Assembly (NCBI GenBank): GCA_017461775.1
Contig: JAFTXD010000028.1
Coordinates: 1-43,230 of the forward strand
Length of the DNA: 43,230 nucleotides
Direction: 5' to 3'
Origin: Lachnospiraceae bacterium
GTDB taxonomy: Bacteria; Bacillota; Clostridia; Lachnospirales; Lachnospiraceae
The notes under the pieces are model-generated. The model was not told where the DNA came from. It searched no databases and saw nothing but the letters and a program-made list of their open reading frames with translations. The translations under genes and the position numbers were made by a program. Positions 7,224 through 15,142 of the stretch are shown here, piece by piece; position 1 is the first letter of the stretch; each line of letters begins with the position of its first letter.

Positions 7224-7988
7224 TTATTTTCTGACACATAGTAAAAATCTGTGTGTTCTTCCTTGAATCACACCCTTACTTTCCAGAATTTCCTGTGCTC
7301 TATAGAGCTTTTCTGCGCAGTCCCACACATTGAAATCGGGAAATTCCCAGGGAATCACCTTTGCAAACCACACAAGCGCTCCCACATCATAAAAGCAGAT
7401 GGGACCGTATGCTTCTTGCGCCTCTATGGTTGTGAAACCTATATCTTCAAACTCCCTTTGTATGATTTCCAGATACTGTCTGGGAAATGGCAATGGCGGA
7501 ACCTCCCTTAGCAAAAGCTCTACCAGTTCCCTGTCATTTTCCGCGCCCACCTGCTGGGTGATAAACAGTCCGCCCGGTTTCAGGATTCGCCAAATCTCCT
7601 TGGCATTGAACTCACCATGGCGGTTTATGACCATATCAAAGCTCTGGTCCGCAAAAGGATATCTGTCATCACATCCGTCCGCCTCCTTAAAATCAATCCC
7701 CAACGGTAGTAAGACATCCTTGCAAAGCTCCACATTGGGAGGGTAGCTCTCCGTGGCAGCCAGATTGTGATTTGGATGCTGTAAGGAAAGTAAAAACTCC
7801 CCGCCACCGGTATCGATATCCAATAGCTTCATGTCCGGTGACAGGTATTTTTTGATGATTTCCCGGTAGTCCCAGGATAAATCATTTCCTTCCTCATATT
7901 TTCCTCGGATATGGGAGAAATCCCATCCGTGAATGTGTGCAATTTCCTCTTCGTGTAACCAGTATTTTAATAATTCTTCCTTGTTCAT
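7224..7988 (-). CDS. Class I SAM-dependent methyltransferase, 254 aa
   Basis: The SAM-binding motif I is MKLLDIDTGGGEFLLSL (about residues 54-70), motif II falls at NLAATESYPPNVELC, and motif IV at FDMVINRHGEFNAKEIWRIL followed by PGGLFITQQVG. This is the fold of the Methyltransf_11/25 group. The substrate is not readable. The N-terminus (EELLKYWLHEEEIAHIHGWDF) is typical of a large Firmicutes group of unassigned methyltransferases. AAGGAG is 11 bases before the ATG. The gene stands alone, with a structured leader at 8031-8103. Confidence 0.87.
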   Translation of the reverse strand: MNKEELLKYWLHEEEIAHIHGWDFSHIRGKYEEGNDLSWDYREIIKKYLSPDMKLLDIDTGGGEFLLSLQHPNHNLAATESYPPNVELCKDVLLPLGIDFKEADGCDDRYPFADQSFDMVINRHGEFNAKEIWRILKPGGLFITQQVGAENDRELVELLLREVPPLPFPRQYLEIIQREFEDIGFTTIEAQEAYGPICFYDVGALVWFAKVIPWEFPDFNVWDCAEKLYRAQEILESKGVIQGRTHRFLLCVRK

Positions 7989-8030
7989 AATATAACTACT
8001 CCTTTTCGTATTTTGCTAAATGATACGTCA

Positions 8031-8103
8031 CGGTGCAGTTGCCTGATCACATAATATGGATTAACCTCGATGCAACCTGTTATCAGATTTTACAACTGCA
8101 CCG
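8031..8103. promoter_or_regulatory. Long inverted repeat in the methyltransferase leader
   Basis: CGGTGCAGTTG (8031-8041) pairs exactly with CAACTGCACCG (8093-8103), and inside it CTGAT (8043-8047) pairs with ATCAG (8082-8086). It ends 43 bases before the methyltransferase start. No T run follows, so it is not an ordinary terminator. A leader structure or a pair of protein sites is possible. Confidence 0.45.
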
Positions 8104-8245
8104 AGTAGTTACCTCGAATATATCGCATATGCGGTTCACCCCTTTCCACTTTATATTATAATATTATTCTTTATAATAGCAAAAGTAAAATGTTTATAGC
8201 TTTATAGTTTATCTTTTGGTATAGTATTGTTTGTGGGAACGGTTG

Positions 8246-8261
8246 CCCCTTGAGAAAGGGG
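8246..8261 (+). promoter_or_regulatory. Hairpin hiding the ribosome binding site of the small toxin-like gene
   Basis: CCCCTT (8246-8251) pairs with AAGGGG (8256-8261) around a GAGA tetraloop of the GNRA type. The paired G run is the Shine-Dalgarno sequence of the next gene, so the mRNA would be poorly translated unless opened. Confidence 0.65.
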
Positions 8262-8270
8262 GAGATGCCT

Positions 8271-8366
8271 ATGTATGTTACATATGAGAACTTGATCCAA
8301 ATGGGATTGTTTATTGTAGCACTTATAGGTCTCGTATATGAGATAAGTCATAAGGACAAAAAATAA
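8271..8366 (+). CDS. Putative holin-like toxin peptide, 31 aa
   Basis: The frame from ATG 8271 encodes a 31-residue peptide starting MYVTYENLIQMG, then one hydrophobic helix FIVALIGLVYEI, and the tail SHKDKK. The pattern Y/F-E-x-L-x-x-M-x-x-F followed by a helix and a short lysine tail is that of the putative holin-like toxins of Firmicutes (TxpA/BsrG-like type I toxins). The start is seven bases after a G-rich ribosome site that is locked in a hairpin, as in known type I toxin mRNAs. A terminator follows at once. A candidate -10 TATAGT lies at 8220-8225. The antitoxin RNA was not identified with confidence; it would be expected antisense over 8370-8460. Confidence 0.65.
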   Translation: MYVTYENLIQMGLFIVALIGLVYEISHKDKK

Positions 8367-8400
8367 ACCACCCCTCGCCAAAGTTGTGGTTTATTTTTTA
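8361..8400. terminator. Terminator of the small toxin-like gene
   Basis: AAATAAACCAC (8361-8371) pairs with GTGGTTTATTT (8386-8396), followed by T residues. The stem begins inside the last codons. It has A/T runs on both sides, so it could also end a transcript from the opposite strand. Confidence 0.8.
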
Positions 8401-8494
8401 GACTAACATATTTGCAAGGGGTACAACCTAGTACCACACTTCAAGTTTACTATAACATTTACATAGATTTTATGCAAGGTCTATTTGTTATATG

Positions 8495-8941
8495 CTACAA
8501 TCTCTTTAAGCAGGAATGCTTCTCATCAATGACAAATCCATTAATTCGGTAAAAATTTAAGGTACTTTCTTTATTGGAGCCGGTCTCCAGGAAAACCTTA
8601 TAGCATCTACGCTCTGACGCAATTTCTGAAGCTCTTTTCAAGAGAACTGATGCATACCCTCGTCCCCGGTAATCCACATGCGTTACTACATTCTCAATTA
8701 CTGAAAAGGGACGTACATTGTGGGTCAGGTTCTCAATAATGGCCATCTGTACTGTGGAAACCACTTTTCCATCCTCCTCTGCCACCAACAAGTACATGTT
8801 TTCGTCATCTGCGAACTTATCAAGAAGCGCACTCCACTGCTGCATATTCTGTTCTTCCTTGGGAGGGAAGTGGGTTAAATACTCAAAATACAATGCCTTC
8901 AACTGCTCTGCATCCGTTCCTTTTGCTTCTCTGATAATCAT
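8495..8941 (-). CDS. GNAT family N-acetyltransferase, 148 aa
   Basis: The ATG at 8941 has AAGGAGG five bases before it; a longer frame to 9100 has no ribosome site. The protein starts MIIREAKGTDAEQLKALYFE, the usual GNAT beginning. The acetyl-CoA binding motif is VVTHVDYRGRGYASVLLKRA (about residues 96-115, R-G-x-G-x-A). The end FLETGSNKESTLNFYRINGF is the conserved last part of the fold. Substrate unknown. The promoter region carries the same dyad as the ABC exporter operon, so the two may share a regulator. Confidence 0.9.
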   Translation of the reverse strand: MIIREAKGTDAEQLKALYFEYLTHFPPKEEQNMQQWSALLDKFADDENMYLLVAEEDGKVVSTVQMAIIENLTHNVRPFSVIENVVTHVDYRGRGYASVLLKRASEIASERRCYKVFLETGSNKESTLNFYRINGFVIDEKHSCLKRL

Positions 8942-9295
8942 ATGTGCCTCCTTGAATGAGAATTTATATATACTTGTTGATATGACACTCGTGTCGGGGT
9001 ATATACAAAATTTGAACTCCGCCATACCCTGTTTCAGCTGGAAATTAGTCCAAAAAACGACTGAATAATATCCAAAAAGGAACCGATTTTCTCTATTCAC
9101 TATCTGGTACCCCGCTTTTTCTTGAAGGAGGGGTACTGAAATTACTTGAACGTACCTGTACCCTCTGACAGCTCAATAAAGACATTTTTATATGTATTTT
9201 AACTAGTCCGCAGGGTATCAGATTACACGCATTCTGCCTATACCCCCGCAAGCCGAAATCTACACTACAATAGCTATATAACATCCAGATATCAC
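8942..9295. other. Intergenic region between acetyltransferase and histidine kinase genes
   Basis: It contains the shared dyad promoter element (8983-9020), a seven-base stem GTACCCC (9107-9113) with GGGGTAC (9130-9136), and otherwise no convincing gene. A minus-strand frame at 9093-9284 has no ribosome site and an unlikely composition. Confidence 0.5.
8983..9020 (-). promoter_or_regulatory. Dyad and TATATA element before the acetyltransferase gene
   Basis: GACAC-TC-GTGTC (8984-8995) is followed by GGGGTATATA, CAAAAT and AACTCC, matching the element at 6476-6511 with few changes. The position is 42-80 bases before the acetyltransferase start. Confidence 0.5.
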
Positions 9296-10015
9296 CTACT
9301 CCAGCGGCAAGGTAATCTCCGTAGCAAATATCCCGTCCTCGGCCTGGCGGTTGATGTAGCCATGGTATTTGTGGACGATGCTGTCAATGCGCAGAAGTCC
9401 GTAGCCATGATTCCCGGACTTGGTGGTGACGAAGCTGCTGCCCACCTTGGGAGCGGTACCTTTGGTAGAATTGGTGACGGAGATGTAAAGCTGCTTTTTC
9501 ATGATATCAATGTATATGCGGATGAAGCGCTGGTTCTCTCTCTCAATCTCCATACATGCTTCCATGGCGTTGTCCAGAAGATTGCCGATGATAACTGCCA
9601 GATCGACACCGGAAATGCCGATATTTCCGGGCACCAGAGCCGTTGCGTCCACGGCGATGTGCTTCTCTCCAATTAAGGACAGCTTACTGTTTAAAATGGC
9701 ATCCACCATCACATTACCGGTTTTCAGCACGGTATCTACTGTGGTTAAATCGCTCTCCAGCATGTCCAGATACCCCTCAGCCTGGTCATATTGCCGCAGT
9801 GCCATGTGAGCCTTCAATACCTGCATATGGTTGTGATAATCGTGACGCCAGCCCCGCATCTTGCGGTAAATATTCTCCACCTCGGCATAGTGCTTGTCCA
9901 CCAGCTCATCCTGAAAATTCTTAATCTGCCGATTTACATAACGGGGCAACAATACCAGCCAGAGCAGCACACCGGATGCCCCTGCTCCTCCTATAAAAAA
10001 TAACAATTCTCTCAT
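9296..10015 (-). CDS. GHKL sensor histidine kinase with a single membrane helix, 239 aa
   Basis: One membrane helix (about residues 3-25) is followed by a coiled region and the phospho-acceptor motif WRHDYHNHMQ (about 56-65), then a HATPase domain with the N-box IIGNLLDNAMEAC (about 141-153) and the G-box SGNHGYGLLRIDSI. This matches the AgrC/VirS-type kinases, but the usual five to seven N-terminal helices that read a peptide are missing. It is either a truncated sensor or works with another membrane partner. It begins 12 bases after the response regulator gene, in one operon. No AgrD-like peptide gene was found. Confidence 0.88.
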   Translation of the reverse strand: MRELLFFIGGAGASGVLLWLVLLPRYVNRQIKNFQDELVDKHYAEVENIYRKMRGWRHDYHNHMQVLKAHMALRQYDQAEGYLDMLESDLTTVDTVLKTGNVMVDAILNSKLSLIGEKHIAVDATALVPGNIGISGVDLAVIIGNLLDNAMEACMEIERENQRFIRIYIDIMKKQLYISVTNSTKGTAPKVGSSFVTTKSGNHGYGLLRIDSIVHKYHGYINRQAEDGIFATEITLPLE

Positions 10016-10027
10016 ATGTCTTCTCTC

Positions 10028-10735
10028 TTAATTTCTCTGAAACAGACGGATAAATGCCTGGTTTACACTTCCCGTCAGACTTCTGCTGATGGGCAATCTC
10101 TCACCATTATCCATCACCAGTTCATTTTTCACAATCATGGAAACATGCTGCAAATTCACCAAAAGGCTTCGATGACAGGACACCAGCTCCCTGCGGTGCT
10201 GAAGAAGCTTTATCACATAGCTCAGTGCATGCTTAATCTGCTGCTGTTTCTCTCCAAAATGCAAGATACAATTGTGTCTGTCCGCCTCTATGTACCAGAT
10301 ATCCTCCACCGGCACCACGATACTGCCCTCTGCGGTCTGGAACCAGATTTTCTCAATACTTTTCCGGCGATCCCTGATGCGGCCCAGCTGCTCCCACAGC
10401 TTTTCCGGACGGATGGGTTTTAGCAAATAGTGAAGGGCGGATACCTCATAGCCCATGGCAATATACCTTTCGTAGCCGGTAACAAAGAGAATGGGAACCT
10501 CCGCATCCTGATTGCGCAGCTTCTTTGCCAGCTCCATACCATTCATTTCCCCCATTTCCACGTCCAAAATCAATAGGTCAAAGCTCTTATCCTCTTCCCA
10601 GGCAAACAGAAACTCCTCTGCACTCATGAAGCAATGTATTGCTATCTTTTCCTGATTATCCTCCGCCCATTTCTCCACATAGCTCCTAAGCAACTCCTGC
10701 TGGGCTCTCTCATCATCACATATGCCAATCCGCAT
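10028..10735 (-). CDS. LytTR-family response regulator, 235 aa
   Basis: A receiver domain (about residues 1-120) with acidic pocket CDDE near the N-terminus, phospho-acceptor in LLILDVEMGEMNGMELAKKL (about 57) and the conserved KP (LLKPIRPEKL). The C-terminal LytTR DNA-binding domain (about 135-235) has IWYIEADRHNCILHF and CHRSLLVNLQHV. I chose ATG 10735, six bases after AAGGTGA; a GTG nine bases earlier sits inside the ribosome site. The partner kinase follows. The target genes are not evident nearby. Confidence 0.92.
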   Translation of the reverse strand: MRIGICDDERAQQELLRSYVEKWAEDNQEKIAIHCFMSAEEFLFAWEEDKSFDLLILDVEMGEMNGMELAKKLRNQDAEVPILFVTGYERYIAMGYEVSALHYLLKPIRPEKLWEQLGRIRDRRKSIEKIWFQTAEGSIVVPVEDIWYIEADRHNCILHFGEKQQQIKHALSYVIKLLQHRRELVSCHRSLLVNLQHVSMIVKNELVMDNGERLPISRSLTGSVNQAFIRLFQRN

Positions 10736-10792
10736 GTATCTCACCTTCTTTCACTTATTTAACAATAAAATATAACACATTTTTGCGCAATC

Positions 10793-10833
10793 AAAAAAAT
10801 TCGTGCACCAGTGGTATTTTCTGGTGCACGAAT
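10793..10833 (-). terminator. Intrinsic terminator sharing its stem with 6543-6581
   Basis: Stem ATTCGTGCACCAG (10799-10811) with CTGGTGCACGAAT (10821-10833), nine-base loop, followed on the minus strand by a T run. The 13 stem bases are identical to those of the terminator at 6543-6581 while the loop differs. Confidence 0.8.
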
Positions 10834-11083
10834 GGTATACGTACCTTCTTCCTATTGTTTCTTCTCTTCAATATGTGTATATTGTATAAATATCTTATCA
10901 TACACAATTCAAAAACAATTTTAGACTACTTTTCTACAAGAGCCTGTTCTCATAGTTTTTGTTTCTAAAAGGAAAACAATTCTTTGATTTAATAACAAAC
11001 ATTATTTAATTTCCGCTTTTTCTTTATTATCGACACTTTTCTTGAAAATAGGACAAAATTCCTAGTTTTTAATTTCATTTTGT

Positions 11084-11110
11084 TACAAAAAAATGAAAGT
11101 TCTCTTTCAT
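11084..11110 (-). terminator. Terminator of the rhamnogalacturonan operon
   Basis: ATGAAAG (11093-11099) pairs with CTTTCAT (11104-11110) around a four-base loop; on the minus strand seven T residues follow. It lies about 110 bases after the GH28 stop. Confidence 0.7.
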
Positions 11111-11218
11111 ACCGCATGTTATATAATTCTGCAAAAAGGTGCTATACCGTCCTGTGTCGTTGTTTTGTAGATATTCTGCAAATAGTTTGTCCTATTCAAC
11201 CAATTTCTTCGAAGCATA

Positions 11219-12424
11219 TTAGCCCTCTTCGTCGTATGTCACTTCCACATTGGTCATCTGCAAATTATCGATATTTTTTATCTTCATACCATACTTGCCA
11301 TGGACGGTTACGTTCTCCATGTAGATGTTGCGGTAATGTCTCTCGGGAAGCCCATAGAGATAAACGGCATTGCCGGCTACAGTCTTCACATCCAGATTCT
11401 TGAGATAGATATCCTCAATGATCGGTGTGCCATCATCAATGGCCACCGGAGTATCCGCATCAAACTCCTCACTGCCGTAGAAGCCATCCAGATAAATGGC
11501 ACCGCGGAACCACTTGGTATCTTTATGCTCCGTGCTCTGATTATCGTGGGTGCAGTTCTCATAGCGAATGTTGCGGATATAATTTCCTCTGCCACGGATG
11601 GCTTTTAGACTGGCGATGCTGAAGGTATCCTTAAAGGTACAGTTCCGCACGGTCACATTCTCCACACCACCGGCCATTTCACTACCCATAGCCACGCCAA
11701 AACCACTGATAAACTGACAATTCTCAATCAAAATATTCTTGGAAGGAATGCCCACACGTCTCCCTTCCGCATCTCTTCCGGATTTCACTGCGATACTGTC
11801 ATCCTGACTACCGATAATGCAGTTTTCAATATGTACATCCTGGCAGGAATCCACATCAATTCCGTCCCCGTTGAAGATTCCGTAGGGCACGCCCTGCTCG
11901 TCGTACTTGGAATACACCTGAATTCCGTCCAAATGCACATTTTTACAGTAAATCAGATGCACACACCATGCCGGCGACTGGCGGAAGGTTACCTCCTTAA
12001 TCACCAGATTCTCCACGTTCCTTAACCAGATACATCTGCCACGCTTCACCAGGAGCTTATCCAGCTGAGGCTTAAATAAGGCTTTTCCATTGGCATCAAT
12101 GATACCCTTACCCTCGATGGTGATATTCTCATACTGTGCACCATCCGTATTTAAAACGCTGGCAAAATTCAGCTGGTCCAGTCCCTCATAGGGACCTCCC
12201 TTGATGGGGTAATCTTCGATATTACTGCTTCCCAGAAGCTTTGCCCCCTCCTCAAATCGAAGGGTCATGTTACTTTTTAAAAACAGCGCGCCGGTGACAA
12301 AAACGCCCTTGGGAATCAGCACCGTGCCGCCCTTTTCACACAGATCAATGGCTCTCTGAATCTCTCTGGTGCACAGGGTACTGCCGTCTGCCACCGCACC
12401 AAAATCTAAGATATTATTTAACAT
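11219..12424 (-). CDS. GH28 polygalacturonase-family enzyme, 401 aa
   Basis: A right-handed beta-helix of the pectinase type starting FGAVADGSTLCTREIQRAID, with no signal peptide, so it acts in the cytosol on imported oligosaccharides. The GH28 motifs appear in order: NGDGIDVDS (about residue 187), SQDDSIAVKSG (about 210) and IRGRGNYI (about 279). The third motif, usually G-H-G, reads SGFGVAMGSEM (about 240), so the histidine is replaced by phenylalanine. Together with GH105 and GH78 this suggests exo-action on galacturonosyl-rhamnose oligosaccharides (inference). It overlaps the GH78 stop by 11 bases and is the last gene of the operon. Confidence 0.88.
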   Translation of the reverse strand: MLNNILDFGAVADGSTLCTREIQRAIDLCEKGGTVLIPKGVFVTGALFLKSNMTLRFEEGAKLLGSSNIEDYPIKGGPYEGLDQLNFASVLNTDGAQYENITIEGKGIIDANGKALFKPQLDKLLVKRGRCIWLRNVENLVIKEVTFRQSPAWCVHLIYCKNVHLDGIQVYSKYDEQGVPYGIFNGDGIDVDSCQDVHIENCIIGSQDDSIAVKSGRDAEGRRVGIPSKNILIENCQFISGFGVAMGSEMAGGVENVTVRNCTFKDTFSIASLKAIRGRGNYIRNIRYENCTHDNQSTEHKDTKWFRGAIYLDGFYGSEEFDADTPVAIDDGTPIIEDIYLKNLDVKTVAGNAVYLYGLPERHYRNIYMENVTVHGKYGMKIKNIDNLQMTNVEVTYDEEG

Positions 12425-15119
12425 AAGTGTAATCTCCTTCTACCACATTCTCATAGGTTGTTCCATCCGGTAAAATCACCGTGGCAATCACGCCCTCCGG
12501 CACCTTCACATGATATCGGAAGCCGCCTTCCTCCAGCGTCCATACAGATTCAATCCGTCCATAAGGGCAGATATGGTAGCCCTCTGCATGGGTCAGGCCA
12601 CCAAGGGGCTTGGGTGCCAAAATCAGCTTCTCATACCCCGGTGCCGCTCTCCGAATGCCCAAGAGATTTTGGTACATCCAGTCACCCACCGCACCATAGG
12701 CGTAGTGATTAAAGGAATTCATATTCACATCCCCGAAGGTATCCGTCTCTGCAATGTAGGAATTCCAGCGCTCCCAGATGGTGGTGGCGCCATTCAGCAC
12801 ACTGTAAAGCCAGCCGGGATTCTCCTTTTTCATCAGGATGCTCATGGCCACATCATCCCTGCCAATCTTTGTAAGTGCAGGCAAAAGATGGGCGATACCA
12901 AGGAAGCCCACGGACAAATGACCGTCTCTTTCCTCGATAGTACGCAGAAAGTCCGCTGCTGCCCCGGCCATATGCTTTTCCTCCAGCAAGCCAAAGTCGA
13001 TGGAAAGAGCATAGCCGGTCTGGGTAGGTATGTTCAGAGTGCCATCCTCCTTTACCCATTTGCGCTGATACGCAGCCCTAATCTCCTCAAAGCGCTGTTT
13101 ATAATCCGCCGCCAAAGCCTCCTTGCCCAGCACATCACAAATACGGGACAGTAAATCCGCGCTGCGGGCTGCATAAGCGGTAGCACAAAGCAAAAACGGT
13201 GTGGAGGTGTCGTAAGCCAGATGGTCACCCCTTGGCTGCTCTCCCTGGATACCCGGCTCGGACTCGTAGCCCCGCTGGTACTCCACCCAGGCCTGCATCA
13301 TATCAAAATTGTCCTCTAAAATCTTCTTATCACTATATTCCAAATACAGCTCCCAGGGCACAATCACCGAGGCATCCCCCCAGCCGCCACTGGTAAGTCT
13401 GCGGTTATCCCCGCCCAGAGGTGCCGTATCGGGCACGCCACCACCCCGGTTGTACATCAGCTGGGCATCCTTAAGGTCCCGGAGCCACTTCTCCGTAAAG
13501 GCTCTTGCCTCCATATTAAACACCGCCGTGGGCGCAAAAACCTGGGCATCTCCGGTCCACCCCATTCGCTCATTTCGCTGTGGACAATCGGTAAGGGTCA
13601 GCAGATAATTATCAATCTGTCCCCAGCGGATATTGCTCTGTAATTTATTGAGGAGCTGGTCGGAGCAGGAGAAATCTCCCACCTGCGCCCCAATATTACT
13701 GATGACAAGCCCTTCTATGGAAAGGATATCGTCCCCATTTTCCAGATCATAGCCGTTTCCGGTAACCTCCACATAACGGAAGCCGTGGGATACCAGACTG
13801 GGTTCAAAGGTCTCCACCTCCGCACCCTTGCACACGTATACATCCGTATTGGCTGCGGTGCGAAGGTTCTGCACGTAGATTTCACCATTCCGGTAACACA
13901 TCTCGCCGTAGCGGAGCTTGTAGGATTTGCCACGCTTTCCCTGAAAGGTAACTCGCACCGTACCCACCATGTTCTGGCCAAAATCATATACAAAATGTCC
14001 CTTGGGCTGCTCCGTCACAGATACCGGCGTTAATACCTGAATACATTTCGCTCCCGGGTAGTTTTGTTTTGTCAAGGTAAAGTGCGGCTTTTTCTCCTCC
14101 GGAAAGTTGCCATTCGTAGGAATCACCTCACCCGGTTCCTCCTTGATACCGCAGGGTACCCAGTTATTCGGATTTTCCAGCTCCTCCTCCAGTCTGGCAT
14201 CGTAATACTCTCCATCCAGATAATCCGCATAGAGCACGGGGCACTTGTCCGTATACAAGGTCTCCTCATCGGTGCAGACCTCCTCCACGGTGCCATCCGT
14301 ATAAGTAAATACCAGCTTGGATAAGAAGGAATTCTCCGTTCCATAGATATGGGCACCGCTGTAGCCCACAAAGCCACTGTAGTAGCCCTTGCCAATGATG
14401 GCGGTATAAATGGCCATTTCCGCATTTATCACCTTGTCCGTGATATCGTATTCCTGATAGTCGATGCGCAGACGGTAATCCGTAAAGCCCGGTGCAAAGT
14501 ACTCTTCGCCTACCTTCTCTCCGTTAATGTAGCACTCATAAAAGCCTCTGGCAGTGGTGTACAGTACGGCTTTCCTCAGCTCCTTTCCCTGAGCCGGGAT
14601 AATGGCCTTTCGCACCATCACTGCCGGACAGGCATTCTCCAACGTAAAGGGCTCTCCGGCTTCCCGGCGGATTCCCTCCATCATGCGGAAGTTCTTCCGG
14701 GGCCTTGCCGGGTGATTTTCCGGGAGAATTTCTGCGGATTCTACCACAAGAACATCCTCCACCCATAAGGAGACCTGACGCTTTACCACATGGAGACGAA
14801 TGGAAATATGCTCCTTATCCACAATTCCTGCATTCTCCGATATCGGATATCCACAGTTCTCTCCCAGCACATACACTTCCCTGTGGAAACCATCCTTGTG
14901 TGGTCCCTCCCAGGCTCTGTCGGTGTGCTCATAAAAATATGCTCTGCTTTCCGCCACATTGATTTCCAAACGAAGGCCGTTATCCAAATCCCTGGCCGCG
15001 AAGAAAAGCTCAGCTTTCCCCTCATACACCGGCAGATTTTTGTTTATCTCATAGTCCCATACCGCTCCGGTATGTACCCCTTCTATAGGACTTCCTACCC
15101 ACTTTGCTCCTGTTAACAT
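12414..15119 (-). CDS. GH78 alpha-L-rhamnosidase, 901 aa
   Basis: Releases terminal rhamnose from rhamnogalacturonan-I oligosaccharides. The layout is the usual one: N-terminal beta-sandwich domains (about 1-370), the rhamnosidase beta domain with FVYDFGQNMVGTVRV, then the six-hairpin catalytic barrel beginning near DCPQRNERMGWTGDAQ (about 520), with the acid/base region GATTIWERWN (about 778), and a C-terminal sandwich. No signal peptide, so cytosolic. The ATG at 15119 was taken because AAAGGAG precedes it; the longer frame runs back into the GH2 gene. It begins 23 bases after the GH2 stop and its stop overlaps GH28. Confidence 0.92.
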   Translation of the reverse strand: MLTGAKWVGSPIEGVHTGAVWDYEINKNLPVYEGKAELFFAARDLDNGLRLEINVAESRAYFYEHTDRAWEGPHKDGFHREVYVLGENCGYPISENAGIVDKEHISIRLHVVKRQVSLWVEDVLVVESAEILPENHPARPRKNFRMMEGIRREAGEPFTLENACPAVMVRKAIIPAQGKELRKAVLYTTARGFYECYINGEKVGEEYFAPGFTDYRLRIDYQEYDITDKVINAEMAIYTAIIGKGYYSGFVGYSGAHIYGTENSFLSKLVFTYTDGTVEEVCTDEETLYTDKCPVLYADYLDGEYYDARLEEELENPNNWVPCGIKEEPGEVIPTNGNFPEEKKPHFTLTKQNYPGAKCIQVLTPVSVTEQPKGHFVYDFGQNMVGTVRVTFQGKRGKSYKLRYGEMCYRNGEIYVQNLRTAANTDVYVCKGAEVETFEPSLVSHGFRYVEVTGNGYDLENGDDILSIEGLVISNIGAQVGDFSCSDQLLNKLQSNIRWGQIDNYLLTLTDCPQRNERMGWTGDAQVFAPTAVFNMEARAFTEKWLRDLKDAQLMYNRGGGVPDTAPLGGDNRRLTSGGWGDASVIVPWELYLEYSDKKILEDNFDMMQAWVEYQRGYESEPGIQGEQPRGDHLAYDTSTPFLLCATAYAARSADLLSRICDVLGKEALAADYKQRFEEIRAAYQRKWVKEDGTLNIPTQTGYALSIDFGLLEEKHMAGAAADFLRTIEERDGHLSVGFLGIAHLLPALTKIGRDDVAMSILMKKENPGWLYSVLNGATTIWERWNSYIAETDTFGDVNMNSFNHYAYGAVGDWMYQNLLGIRRAAPGYEKLILAPKPLGGLTHAEGYHICPYGRIESVWTLEEGGFRYHVKVPEGVIATVILPDGTTYENVVEGDYTYVK

Positions 15120-15142
15120 ATCCTTTGTCACTCCTTTGCTGC

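Larger units (their letters stand above)
10736..11218. other. AT-rich intergenic region upstream of the two-component operon
   Basis: No gene seen. It holds the terminator of the GH28 operon (11093-11110), a possible minus-strand promoter with TTGAAT and TATACA 18 bp apart (10883-10912), a repeat-stem terminator (10799-10833), and a second possible promoter with TTGATT and TATTTT 16 bp apart (10767-10794) whose -35 box overlaps the T run of that terminator. Confidence 0.45.

Noticed and set aside
8031-8103. tRNA or SAM riboswitch before the methyltransferase
   Set aside because: No cloverleaf, and the conserved kink-turn and junction elements of SAM riboswitches are not seen.
8495-9100. Longer 201-aa start for the acetyltransferase
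   Set aside because: The extra N-terminus runs through the promoter dyad and lacks a ribosome site; ATG 8941 has AAGGAGG.
9093-9284. AgrD-like signal peptide gene next to the kinase
   Set aside because: The frame has no ribosome site, no amphipathic leader and no conserved cysteine-proline tail.
12510-13154. 214-codon plus-strand frame inside the GH78 gene
   Set aside because: A shadow of a well-supported rhamnosidase; composition reflects the opposite strand.
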